Below are positions 18,487 through 27,909 of a DNA stretch of 37,327 nucleotides, piece by piece (the first letter of the stretch is position 1; every line of letters begins with the position of its first letter). This DNA comes from Actinomycetota bacterium (GTDB lineage: Bacteria > Actinomycetota > CADDZG01 > WHSQ01). The notes under the pieces were generated by a model. That model worked only from the letters and a program-made list of their open reading frames with translations, made no database searches and was not told the DNA's origin. The stretch spans positions 1 to 37,327 of the forward strand of contig JAENWQ010000002.1 of the NCBI GenBank assembly GCA_016649855.1. The letters run 5' to 3'. Made by a program: the position numbers and the translations under genes.

Positions 18487-19672
18487 GTTCTTCCACCTTG
18501 GGTCCTCCACCTCGCTGGAACACGATCTCGATGCGGTCTCCCTCGAGTGTGGCCGAACCAACCTCTCGCATCGACAGGACTCCGGGCAGCATAATCGTGC
18601 GCCGGTAGGGCCCGACGCGGACGAATAATTCGTCTTCCTTGCGGGACAGCTCGAGTTCCTCCTTGCGGGCGAACGGCAACTGCAAGGACAAGACGTAGGA
18701 CTCGCCCCTCTTGTCCACCCGCATCGCCTCGCCCGTGTACAGGACGGCGGCAGGATCGGCGTCCCCGTAGACCTCAGCGCCGAGGTCGGCGAGTAGTTCG
18801 TTGCCGGTCAGCTCTTGATCTCGGAGACGGGCCGTGAGGATGGGCAGCGGGGCGAAGGACTCTTCGATCGTCTGGAGGTGCTCCGCCTGGATCTCCTTCC
18901 AACGAGCGAAGTAAGGATCGGAAACCTCCGGCGGGAGGAGGCGGTTCACGACCACGGCGTCAACGCGGTAACCGAAGAGGTTGAGGTACGTGTAGGTGCG
19001 CTTCGCCTCCGCGATCACCATGCGCTCCGGATTCACGACGAGGCGGACCGAAGTGGTCTCGGCGTCGGTGAGAACCTGTCTCACGCCGTCGAACTTGTCG
19101 TAGAAGCGCTTGACCGCGGAGTAGACGCCCTCGTCGGGCAGCGGGAGGCTCGTTAGCCGCCTCGCAACCGGTCTGAGCGCTCCCATGACGCGACGCTCGA
19201 TGGGGAAGATGCGCTCCATGTACCACTGGATGATGTCGGGGAGGCTCAAGAGGCGGAGGGTCTCCCCTGTAGGACCGCAGTCGACGATCAAGACGTCGTA
19301 AGGATCCTCGTCGTAGTGCCGCTTGACGTCGGCGAGGGAGAACAGCTCGTCGAGCCCCGGGATGACCGAGAGCTCCTCGGCCTCGACCTCTGCGAGCCCG
19401 GCCCAGTTCATAACCGCAACCGCGTGCTGCTGGATATCCTTCCAGTTCTCCTCGAGACGCTGCTGGGGGTCGATCTGTTCGGCCCACAGTCCCGGGGCGA
19501 TCTCGAGAGGATCCGGTCCGAGCTCGACCCCGAAGGCGTCCGCCAGCGAATGGGCCGGGTCGGTCGACATCAGGAGGGTCTTCTTACCGGAGGCTGCGAT
19601 CTTCAGAGCGGTAGCGGACGCTACGGTGGTCTTCCCGACCCCGCCTTTCCCGGTGAACAGCACGACCCTCAT
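18479..19672 (-). CDS. ArsA/Get3-family ATPase with C-terminal HSP20-like domain
   Basis: FTGKGGVGKTTVASATAL, STDPAHSLADAF, DCGPTGETLRLL; C-terminal ELSRKEDELFVRVGPYRRTIMLPGVLSMREVGSATLEGDRIEIVFQR. Confidence 0.87.
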   Translation of the reverse strand: MRVVLFTGKGGVGKTTVASATALKIAASGKKTLLMSTDPAHSLADAFGVELGPDPLEIAPGLWAEQIDPQQRLEENWKDIQQHAVAVMNWAGLAEVEAEELSVIPGLDELFSLADVKRHYDEDPYDVLIVDCGPTGETLRLLSLPDIIQWYMERIFPIERRVMGALRPVARRLTSLPLPDEGVYSAVKRFYDKFDGVRQVLTDAETTSVRLVVNPERMVIAEAKRTYTYLNLFGYRVDAVVVNRLLPPEVSDPYFARWKEIQAEHLQTIEESFAPLPILTARLRDQELTGNELLADLGAEVYGDADPAAVLYTGEAMRVDKRGESYVLSLQLPFARKEELELSRKEDELFVRVGPYRRTIMLPGVLSMREVGSATLEGDRIEIVFQRGGGPKVEERD

Positions 19673-19676
19673 AGTC

Positions 19677-20108
19677 TTAGTTCTCGACCCGCTTCTTAAG
19701 ATCCTCGAGGGCTCCTTTGACCACGGCTTTCTCGACCTGACGGCGCAGCATGCTCGGGATCTTGAACCCCGGGTCGGCTTTCATCTCGTAGGTCACCTCG
19801 GTTACGTCATCGAACCCGTCGAACGAATACGACCCGGACAGTTCGTTGACGTCGCCCTCGATCAGCTCCCAGGAGAACGACTCCGGAGCCCCCGAGTAGT
19901 CGTATCCGAGCGTGTACGACACCTGCTTCAGCTTCAGGTCGACCTCGAAGTAGGCCTTCGCCGGGCGACCTTGGTCGTCGGTCTCCGTGACCTCGACCTT
20001 CTTGATGTTCGCGTTCCACTCCGGATAGGCCGCGAGGTCGGTCGTGACCTTGAAGATGTCTTCCACGGTCGCCTGGATGTCGATGTTGTCCTTAACGCTC
20101 TCCGCCAC
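19677..20108 (-). CDS. SRPBCC (polyketide cyclase/START-like) protein
   Basis: VAESVKDNIDIQATVEDIFKVTTDLAAYPEWNANIKKVEV…; alternative start at 20129. Confidence 0.8.
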   Translation of the reverse strand: MAESVKDNIDIQATVEDIFKVTTDLAAYPEWNANIKKVEVTETDDQGRPAKAYFEVDLKLKQVSYTLGYDYSGAPESFSWELIEGDVNELSGSYSFDGFDDVTEVTYEMKADPGFKIPSMLRRQVEKAVVKGALEDLKKRVEN

Positions 20109-20147
20109 GGGGCCCTCCCCCTCGGTCAAGTGAGTGACGAGGCGAGG

Positions 20148-20921
20148 TTAGCCCACGTGGTGCAGGAACGCCCGAGCGGTCTTGCGGAAGTGGCCAGCGT
20201 TGATACACAGGGTCTCTCCCACGTACATGCTCGAGACAAGGGGCTGGTGGACGTGGCCGAAATAGTGGCGCGCCGGCTTGACGTCGAGCAGGTACTCGAG
20301 GAGGTCCCTGCTGCCTCGCTCAGCTCTCCTCGCCACGGTGTCGAAGCAGAGCTCGGGAACCGCCGGAGGGATGTGCGAGCACAGGACATCGACCTCACCG
20401 AGGGCTCCTATCGACGCGCGCATCTGTTCTTCGGTGACTTCGCCCGCCACGTGCAGCGGCGTCGGTAGTGCACCACCGACGAAGCCGAACCTTTGCCCTC
20501 CGATCTCGAACGCCTTCCCGTCGGCATCGTGGATGCCTCCGTGCGCCTCCATGTAGGTCCGTGCGAGGGCAGGTTTGTCGACGTTGCCGAGGATCAGATA
20601 CGTGTCGTCCCGCAGCGCCGCAAAGACCTTGTCGTACTGCTCGCGCACGCGGCGGCCGAGCTCCTGCTGGATCTCGTCCTCATGACCCTCCGCCCGTGCC
20701 CTCATCGCCTCGCGCGCCTCTTCGAAACGTCCCTCGGTCCTCAGACGAACGACGCGGCTTACCGCTTCCGCGGAGAACACGTCGACCAGGATCCCGGTCA
20801 TGGACAGATAGTCGATGAAATTGATCAGATCGCCGAGGAGGAGCAGCGTGCTGCCTTCGGGCACCGCTCCGCTCAGCTCGTCGGCGGCACCATGAACGTC
20901 GGACACCACGTAGATAGCCAC
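20148..20921 (-). CDS. Metallophosphoesterase (calcineurin-like)
   Basis: VVSDVHGAADE, LLLGDLINF, LILGNVDKP, CSHIPPA, YFGHVHQP. Confidence 0.85.
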   Translation of the reverse strand: MAIYVVSDVHGAADELSGAVPEGSTLLLLGDLINFIDYLSMTGILVDVFSAEAVSRVVRLRTEGRFEEAREAMRARAEGHEDEIQQELGRRVREQYDKVFAALRDDTYLILGNVDKPALARTYMEAHGGIHDADGKAFEIGGQRFGFVGGALPTPLHVAGEVTEEQMRASIGALGEVDVLCSHIPPAVPELCFDTVARRAERGSRDLLEYLLDVKPARHYFGHVHQPLVSSMYVGETLCINAGHFRKTARAFLHHVG

Positions 20922-20970
20922 GGAAGCAGGATAACGAGGTACCCACTGAGCGCAGCGTTATCGTTTGCCG

Positions 20971-21816
20971 GTGAGAGCGATCTACGTTCACGGCGGTGTC
21001 TCGGGTACCCCCAAGGCGCCCGTGCCGCTGGGGGGGGCGGTCCACGCCGGCATGAGATCAGGATCGGCCATCGATGCGATCCAGGCAGCCGTGATGGCCC
21101 TCGAAGACGATCCCGCTCTCAACGCCGGGTACGGAGCAACGCTCACGCGCGACGGCCGGATCGAACTGGACGCCGGCATCGCCGCGGGGGGCCACTCGGG
21201 CGCGGTCGCTGGCGTACGGGTCAGGAACCCCATCGTTCTTGCTCGCCGGGTGCTCGAAGACACCCCTCATGTCCTCATCGCCGGCCGGGGAGCTACCCTG
21301 CTCGGCGCCGACCTTCCGGTGCTCGAGGACACGACGCCCGAGCAGCGCGAGACGTGGCAGCGGGGGAATCGGTCGGGTGCGCTCGCCGACGAGCATTACG
21401 GCGATCCCGACTACGTCGACACTGTCGGAGCTGTCGCGCTCGACGACTCGGGCCGGTTGGCCGCGGGGTCTTCGACCGGTGGGGTCTTCGGAAAGCTTCC
21501 CGGCAGGGTCGGCGACTCCCCCATCTTCGGCGCCGGGTTCTATGCGTCCGACCTGGTAGCGGTCGTCGGCACAGGGGTCGGCGAACTGTTCATCGCCACC
21601 CAGGCCTCCTTCCGCGTTGCCCATCTCGTCGAGAACGGTGCCGACCCACAAACGGCCTGCGAGCAGATCGTCGGGTTTATCGCAGCGCGCGGCCCTGTCG
21701 CCGCCGCGGGGCTGCTCGCTCTCGACCGGGACGGGCGCGCCGGGATGGCGTTCAGAGGCGGTTCATGGTCGGTGGAGGGCCCGGACGGTCCGGTGGAAGC
21801 GACGCGCCTCGCATGA
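20971..21816 (+). CDS. Isoaspartyl peptidase/L-asparaginase family Ntn-hydrolase
   Basis: HGGVSG, NAGYGATLTRDGRIELDAGIAAG, DTVGAVALDDSGRLAAGSSTGG (catalytic Thr), GVGE. Confidence 0.87.
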   Translation: MRAIYVHGGVSGTPKAPVPLGGAVHAGMRSGSAIDAIQAAVMALEDDPALNAGYGATLTRDGRIELDAGIAAGGHSGAVAGVRVRNPIVLARRVLEDTPHVLIAGRGATLLGADLPVLEDTTPEQRETWQRGNRSGALADEHYGDPDYVDTVGAVALDDSGRLAAGSSTGGVFGKLPGRVGDSPIFGAGFYASDLVAVVGTGVGELFIATQASFRVAHLVENGADPQTACEQIVGFIAARGPVAAAGLLALDRDGRAGMAFRGGSWSVEGPDGPVEATRLA

Positions 21817-21887
21817 CCCGCGGGTCTTAGAGCGCGGATATGACCACTTTCTGGGGTTGGTCGCTTCGCCCGCGGATCGACCCGATA

Positions 21888-22532
21888 TCAGGCGCATCCT
21901 TTGGGAGACTCGATCAGAAGTTCGGGGCTGGTGTTCGAGGTATGCGATGAGAACGTACGTGTGGATGGCTGGTCTTCACTGCCCTTGATGGTGAATATCA
22001 CGGGGGCGGAGGAAGGCACTCGCGGGCCGCCCGATGGGAAGGGGCCTCCCTTGACCCACAAGCGGTAGATCTCCGTAACGTCGAACTCCACCCATGCGGG
22101 CTCACTCGCGACCGATGCATCGGCTTTGATCGCGTCATCAAGAACCTCCTGGTAACCCTTGAACACATGTCCGGGCCGCAACGCCTTGAGCCTGAAGATG
22201 CTCGACGGATAGACGGAAAGCGTGACGTCCTCCCTCGGCTCTCCCGACTCCACATGCAAGCGCAGTAGTACCTGTTCCACGCAGTGAAGCGCCGTAGAAC
22301 TCCGCGCGAAGGCGACTATGCCCGTGCTCGTGGCGAACGATCCACCCGATGACACGGACCACCTCTTCCGGGTGAAGCTCTCGACGCGGTCATCCTCAGT
22401 AACCGCGAACGTGGTGAGGGGGCGAGAGCTCGCGGTTCGGCTCTTCTTCTCGGGTGCGTCCGGGTTTCCCCCACAAGCTGAGGCGGATACGACGACCAAC
22501 GAAGACAGAACAAGGTACCGAAGGAGCCTCAT
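21888..22532 (-). CDS. Lipoprotein with C-terminal DNRLRE-like beta domain
   Basis: Lipobox-like VSASACGG; PAWVEFDVTEIYRLWVKGG…FSSHTSNTSPELLIE resembles DNRLRE/CBM-like domains. Confidence 0.6.
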   Translation of the reverse strand: MRLLRYLVLSSLVVVSASACGGNPDAPEKKSRTASSRPLTTFAVTEDDRVESFTRKRWSVSSGGSFATSTGIVAFARSSTALHCVEQVLLRLHVESGEPREDVTLSVYPSSIFRLKALRPGHVFKGYQEVLDDAIKADASVASEPAWVEFDVTEIYRLWVKGGPFPSGGPRVPSSAPVIFTIKGSEDQPSTRTFSSHTSNTSPELLIESPKGCA

Positions 22533-22536
22533 TCTC

Positions 22537-23298
22537 TTACCGCTCGGCGACCGGTGTCGCGATCTTGGCAAGCAGTGATTCGGGAGTTTCACCCGCGCGC
22601 ACTTCGATGTCTGCGGTCCGCCGGCCGTCGCTCAACGCGATCACCCGGTCGGCGCGCACCGCTATCGCGGGATCGTGCGTTGCGATGAGAACCGTCATCG
22701 ACCTCTCGTCTCGAATCGAGTGGATGAGGTCGATGATCCCCTTACCCGTGCGTGCGTCGAGGTTGCCGGTCGGTTCATCTGCGAGCAGCAGCTTCGGACC
22801 CATGACCAATGCCCGCGCGATCGCTACCCGTTGCTGTTCGCCGCCCGACAGCTCCCCCGGAAGGGAGCGCTCCTTTCCGTCGAGGCCCACCGCCTGCAAC
22901 CCCTTCACGCCCTGGGGGATCCTTCGCTTCAGCTTCCTGCTGGCCACCATCGGAGTGATGACGTTCTCGAGCGCAGTGAGAGCAGGGATCAGATGGAACG
23001 TCTGGAAGACGAATCCGACCGTGTTCCGCCGAAAGGTCGTCAGTTCGGTATCGGAGGCTCCCGTGAGGGTCTTACCGAAGACCTCGATCTCCCCCGAGGT
23101 CGGCGTGTCGAGCGCCCCGATCAGGTTCAGGAGAGTGGTCTTCCCGGAACCCGAAGCGCCCATGAGGGCGACGAACTCACCTTCGAACACGTCGATGGTG
23201 ATGTCATCGAGGGCGGGGAGATCTCGCGCGGGATACCGCTTGACGACATCGGCCAAACGGATGGCTGCCCCCGAACGTCGATCCCAAGTGGAGTTCAT
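22537..23298 (-). CDS. ABC transporter ATP-binding protein (LolD/MacB type)
   Basis: ALMGASGSGKTTLLNLIGALDTPTSGEI, LSGGEQQRVAIARAL, LLADEPTGNLD. Confidence 0.92.
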   Translation of the reverse strand: MNSTWDRRSGAAIRLADVVKRYPARDLPALDDITIDVFEGEFVALMGASGSGKTTLLNLIGALDTPTSGEIEVFGKTLTGASDTELTTFRRNTVGFVFQTFHLIPALTALENVITPMVASRKLKRRIPQGVKGLQAVGLDGKERSLPGELSGGEQQRVAIARALVMGPKLLLADEPTGNLDARTGKGIIDLIHSIRDERSMTVLIATHDPAIAVRADRVIALSDGRRTADIEVRAGETPESLLAKIATPVAER

Positions 23299-26153
23299 AC
23301 AGATCTCAAGACTACCGAGGGCGCTTCGCGTGATGCGCGGTATGCCGGCAGCCCCGAAGCCAGAAGACCCAGCACGGCTCCCCCTCCGACCGCCCCGGCG
23401 AGCGCAAGGGGCAGGAACGACGACGTGGTCTCGATCCCCAGCACCCCGAACAGGAGGACGCTGGTGACGCCCACTCCGACCAGCGCGCAAGTGCAGCCGA
23501 GCATGACTCCCTGCCACATCATCAATCTCGCGACCTGTGACCGGGCTCAGCCCACGGCGCGCAGCACTCCGATGTCCTGCCGTCTGTCGATCACCGCCTG
23601 CCACAAGATCTCGCCCATGAGGGCCACAGCGAGGACGGATGCCGCAACGGTCACGGCGATCTGCAGCGGGCCGGTCTTCAGCAGGATCGCCTGACCGAGA
23701 ACCGTCACCTGGAGGGAACCCCCGAACTGGGTCCGGATGCCGATCAACACCAACAGGGATCCAGTGGCGACCACTCCGGCAGCCAGGGCAAGGAGCGCTC
23801 GGATCCTGAGACGAAGCAGCTCGACGACCGCGATCCGAAAGATGTGCTGCGCGGTCGCGTCAGAGCGGCGAGCGCTTCCTGCCAACGCAACCTCACCGCC
23901 GGAGAGGACCGTCCCGAGGGGGAGGATGCCGGCACGCCATGCCGGGAACAGCGCGGCAATGCAACACGCGAGGAGACCAGCCGGAAGCCCGACAAAGGCA
24001 AGGGAAAGGTCCACCGGAAGCGTGAAGACTTCGCCGGCCACAAACCCAAGTAACGCTCCGATGACCGAACCTGTGATTCCGAGCAGGAACGCCCGCTTCA
24101 TCTGGTGGAGGAACACCCTCCGCCGCGACCACCCCACCGCCCGCCTGATCGCCGTGACCTTGATGTCGGCGAGCCCGAGCGAGGTGAACGCCGCGACCAG
24201 GTAGACGAGGGCCGCGGTCAGCAACACGAGAACGAGCCACAGATGCTGCAGTGCCCCGGCGCGCAGGTAGGAGATCGCCGCACCCTCGGTAAGCCACGGC
24301 TCCTCGACCCACCCGAATCCCCTGACCGATCGGGATGGGTCGGCCACTTCGAAGAAGTCCTCTCCCCGGGCGTAGTCGTCGTAGATATTGACCCTTCTCC
24401 AGGTCTGCCCCGGGGGTTGTTCTTCCTTGGTGACGCCCGGAACCTTGACCAGCATCCGAGCCGGCGACGATCCGAGCGTGACGAGGGGATCGAGGCCTGT
24501 GACCTCGGTGATCTTGCGGGCGGTGTTCTCGATGCGGCTCCATGCTTCCTCACCCGGCTCGTCGACCCCCGCGACCCTGATCCGGATCGCACTGATCGGT
24601 TTTCTGCCGAGGAGCTCCCGTGCGGCCTTGAGGGTCGTGAGCGCCCTGGGTGGTTCGAGGAGGTAGCCGAGTGGATTGGCTGTTGGTCGAAGCTCCTGTG
24701 CCTCTGTCGGCCGACCATCGAGATCGAAGCGCCGGATCGCGTGAGGTGGCCGGTAAGTGTCCTCGGGGAGCCACCTGCCCCGCCCGGAGAACCCTTCCGC
24801 GATGGCGGCACCATCGAACCTGCCCCACACCTGATACGAGATAAAGGGACTAACAGCGGGCAAGAGTTGTTTCCGAAACGTCGGCTCGGGACCGTATGAA
24901 CCTGTCGGCAGCGCTTCCACAGCTCCAAGCCAAGGCCCCTCGGGATAGTCGTCGAGCACTTCGTAGCGGATCGCCGACGGCCGCGCGAGATAGTTGCGGT
25001 TGGGGACCGAGGACGGTCTTACCGTTCTCTTCCACCTACCGTTGTCGTAGGTCATCTCCCCGCCGATGCTCGTGCCGCTGATCGGTATCTGGGTGTCGAC
25101 GACTTCTTTGGAACCTGCCTCGTTGAGCAATCGCCTCAGGTTGGGTGGGAAGCAGAAGCGGTTGCGACCGACCACCTGTCTGAATCTCTCGGGGCAGGGG
25201 CCCGCTCGGTCCGCCAGGTCCCCCGGCGCGATGCTGGGAAGATCGTAGCGCTCGAAGCGAATCCTGAACTCCGTCTTGGTCCAGCTCTGAGAATTGAGGA
25301 TGAGCGGGATCGAAGAGAATTCCTCACAGCTCCCACCTCCGCAGATCACGTAGTCGCCCTTCCCGAGACCCGGTTCCGCGAGATCGTCTATGTACGTTCC
25401 GCTCGTCGCACGGTCTAGACCCGTGAGCTTCGCTTCCTGAACAGGATCGATCCCGTAGACCGAGAAGACCCCACCGGGGTCGACTCCCTCGCAGTCCCAA
25501 CCTTGTCCCTGGCCCTCAGAAAACCATTCCGGAACGTCGCTCCCGAAGCCAGTCGTCTTGACATCCGCGTGCACACGCTCGTTCCACGCCAACCTCTCCG
25601 CCTCGGTTTGTCTCAGTGGCGGTGGTACGTACAAGTGATAGCGCGTCCAGAATGCGCAAGCGGATTTGCTCTCTTCCGTAGGGGAGGAGAACAGGCCCGG
25701 CGGAGAAGATTCTGCCTGGATCCTGGAATCGACGCCGTTGTCCCACCGAACCGTGCGATGGATATCGTAGATGCCAGGACCTACATCCGCGAAGTGATAC
25801 AGGGGAAGCTCTCGGCGGAAGTAGCCAACGCTTGCGATGGGCGCCGCGACCTCCACGCCAGGGATGGCGAGGATCTTCTTCCACTGCTTGATTGAGATGC
25901 CACCGTCGAGAGCGGCCATGAAGTTGCCTTCGGTGACGCGCGTTCCGTTCACCGTCAAAGACACGTCCGCATCTTGGGGAAGCACGAGCAGGTCGTAGGC
26001 CGGGCGCCAGTCGACACTCACCTCACGATTGACCCGCGCTAGAGTCTCGCCTCCGAGTCCACCGACCAACAGGACGGCCGCCGATATCGTGCCCACCACC
26101 ACGATGATCGCCACCTGCCGAGCACCCGCGTGGGATCTCAGCCGCACGGACAT
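23295..26153 (-). pseudogene. MacB/FtsX-type ABC permease with in-frame TGA at 23547-23549
   Basis: ORF 23547..26153 ends DIGVLRAVG*; same frame continues ARSQVARLMMWQGVMLGCTCALVGVG…ASREAPSVVLRSV* to 23295; internal paralogous domain has RRAVGWSRRRVFLHQ. Confidence 0.85.
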
Positions 26154-26169
26154 AACGTCCTGAAACTCT

Positions 26170-26195
26170 GATTACCCATCGACATGAGGGTAATC
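26170..26195. promoter_or_regulatory. Operator-like inverted repeat upstream of FtsX-type permease
   Basis: Perfect 8-bp arms GATTACCC-10 nt-GGGTAATC, 17 bp from start codon at 26153. Confidence 0.45.
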
Positions 26196-26240
26196 CAGTA
26201 AATCGCTTATCTGCACGTACCGCTGGGCTAGTGGTCCTAT

Positions 26241-26999
26241 TCAGCGCGAGGCGAAGGTAGCGAGCATCAAACCCATGAACAGGACCCCCAGGAGACCGAC
26301 GGTTACGTAGAGATAGCGCCGGCCCCTCAGGATCACCAGCCCCTCCTGACCGCCCGACGACCGGTAGGCATCGTGGGCAGCGATGAGCCACAGGCCGGCC
26401 GCCGCAAACCCGAACACGATCGCGAGACCGATCGAACCGGGGATGTCGTCCGAGACGATCATTACGAGAGCCAGCGCTCCGACCCAGAGGCTCAAGACGC
26501 CTCGGGCGATCGCCGCGCCCCAGTCGCCGATGTACGCGTGTCCGAGCCCGGGGAACAGCAACGACAAGAGCGCTGCGGTGGTCGGATCGGACGGGCGCCG
26601 GAGCTCTGGTTCGGCGACGGTCGTGGCGAAGGTTCCTCCACAGGCCGAACAAACGACGTCATCGATGTGGTTCGAGGTTCCACACTGGACGCAACGCCAT
26701 GCCACGGTTTCGCCGACCACCGTGAAGGGGCCATGCTCGATCGCATAGGGGGAGGCTTCGGAGACCTCGTCGTCGATGACCGGCGCGGACGCCCGGGTCG
26801 CCTTGTGACGGAGGCCGGCAGCGATCGCCCCTCTCGGGCCCTCATCGGGGACCGCCGAGGTCGGTTCCGGGGTCGCTAGCAGGGGCGGTGGAGGGGGCGG
26901 AGGCGGAGGCGCGACGAACCTCGTCATGCACTGACCACACCATTCGGCACTTGCAGGGTTGAGGCCCCCACAGTGGCGGCATCTCGTCGTCGCGTTCAT
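26241..26999 (-). CDS. Double zinc-ribbon membrane protein with TM2-like region
   Basis: CRHCGG…CGQC and CVQCG…CSACGG ribbons, APPPPPPPPPLL linker, LFPGLGHAYIGDWGAAIARG, several TM segments. Confidence 0.75.
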   Translation of the reverse strand: MNATTRCRHCGGLNPASAEWCGQCMTRFVAPPPPPPPPPLLATPEPTSAVPDEGPRGAIAAGLRHKATRASAPVIDDEVSEASPYAIEHGPFTVVGETVAWRCVQCGTSNHIDDVVCSACGGTFATTVAEPELRRPSDPTTAALLSLLFPGLGHAYIGDWGAAIARGVLSLWVGALALVMIVSDDIPGSIGLAIVFGFAAAGLWLIAAHDAYRSSGGQEGLVILRGRRYLYVTVGLLGVLFMGLMLATFASR

Positions 27000-27042
27000 C
27001 TGCTATCTGAATCGGAGCCGAACGCGTTCTCCTTGAATCCGC

Positions 27043-27840
27043 CTATTCGTAGGTGTGCTCCGGCCCGGGGTACGTACCGCCGGCGACCTCGGCCGCGAAC
27101 GTCTGCGCCGCGGCACGGATGTCGTCTCCGAGGTTCGCGTACCGCTTGACGAAGCGCGGAAGCTTGCCCTGAGTGATCCCAAGGAAGTCGTGGAACACCA
27201 GCACTTGCCCGTCGGTGTGGGGTCCCGCACCGATACCGATGGTCGGTATCTCGAGGCTACCCGTGACCTCCTTGGCAAGATCCGCCGGGACCGCCTCGAG
27301 AACCAGGGAGAAAGCCCCTGCGGCCTCGAGCGACTTGGCGTCCTTGAGGATCTGATGGGCCTCTTCGTCGCCACGCCCCTGGACCCGGTAGCCGCCGAAC
27401 TGATTCACCGATTGCGGCGTCAGCCCCAGATGCGCCATCACGGGGATGCCCGAGTGGGTCAACCGAGAGACGAGTTCCAGGACCCGGCCCCCTCCTTCGA
27501 GCTTCACGCAGTTGGCGCCCGCCTCCTTGAGGAAGCGACCCGCGTTGTGGATGCCCTCGTCGATCGAGCCCTGGTAGCTCATGAACGGTAGATCGCCGAC
27601 GACGAACGCATCCTTGGCGCCCCGGCGAACCGCACGGGTGTGGTGGAGCATCTCGTCCACCGTCACGGGAAGGGTCGTCTCGTGACCCAGAACCACCATC
27701 GCGAGCGTGTCGCCGACGAGCAAGAGTGGGATCCCTGCCTCGTCGAGGAGACGCGCGGAGAGGGCGTCGTAGCAGGTGAGCATCGCGAAGCGCTCTCCAC
27801 GCTCCTTGAATGCGCGGACATCGCGTACAGTGACTGACAT
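27043..27840 (-). CDS. panB: 3-methyl-2-oxobutanoate hydroxymethyltransferase
   Basis: MLTCYDALSARLLDEAGIPLLLVGDTLAMVVLGHETTLPVTVDEMLHHTRAV, GIGAGPHTDGQVLVFHDFLG. Confidence 0.95.
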   Translation of the reverse strand: MSVTVRDVRAFKERGERFAMLTCYDALSARLLDEAGIPLLLVGDTLAMVVLGHETTLPVTVDEMLHHTRAVRRGAKDAFVVGDLPFMSYQGSIDEGIHNAGRFLKEAGANCVKLEGGGRVLELVSRLTHSGIPVMAHLGLTPQSVNQFGGYRVQGRGDEEAHQILKDAKSLEAAGAFSLVLEAVPADLAKEVTGSLEIPTIGIGAGPHTDGQVLVFHDFLGITQGKLPRFVKRYANLGDDIRAAAQTFAAEVAGGTYPGPEHTYE

Positions 27841-27852
27841 CGGTCGCCTCCG

Positions 27853-27888
27853 TTCAGGTAGACGCTGTTGTTCAGGTTGACGCTGTTG
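27853..27888. repeat. 18-bp tandem direct repeat, 17/18 identical
   Basis: TTCAGGTAGACGCTGTTG / TTCAGGTTGACGCTGTTG directly upstream of panB. Confidence 0.85.
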
Positions 27889-27909
27889 TCACGATCATAG
27901 CCCACCCTC

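Noticed and set aside
19323-20468. 381-aa plus-strand ORF antisense to ArsA/SRPBCC/phosphoesterase
   Set aside because: Crosses three real genes; low-complexity translated sequence
21815-21826. 12-bp palindrome GACCCGCGGGTC at the asparaginase stop codon
   Set aside because: No loop, no T-tract, and GC-rich palindromes of this size are expected by chance here
23547-23549. UGA as selenocysteine codon in the permease
   Set aside because: Expected residue is Trp not Cys/Sec, and no convincing SECIS-like hairpin directly downstream; not a known selenoprotein family
23547-23549. Genome-wide UGA=Trp code
   Set aside because: Several genes in the window (e.g. thiO at 342-344, gntR at 28794-28796) terminate with TGA at family-appropriate lengths
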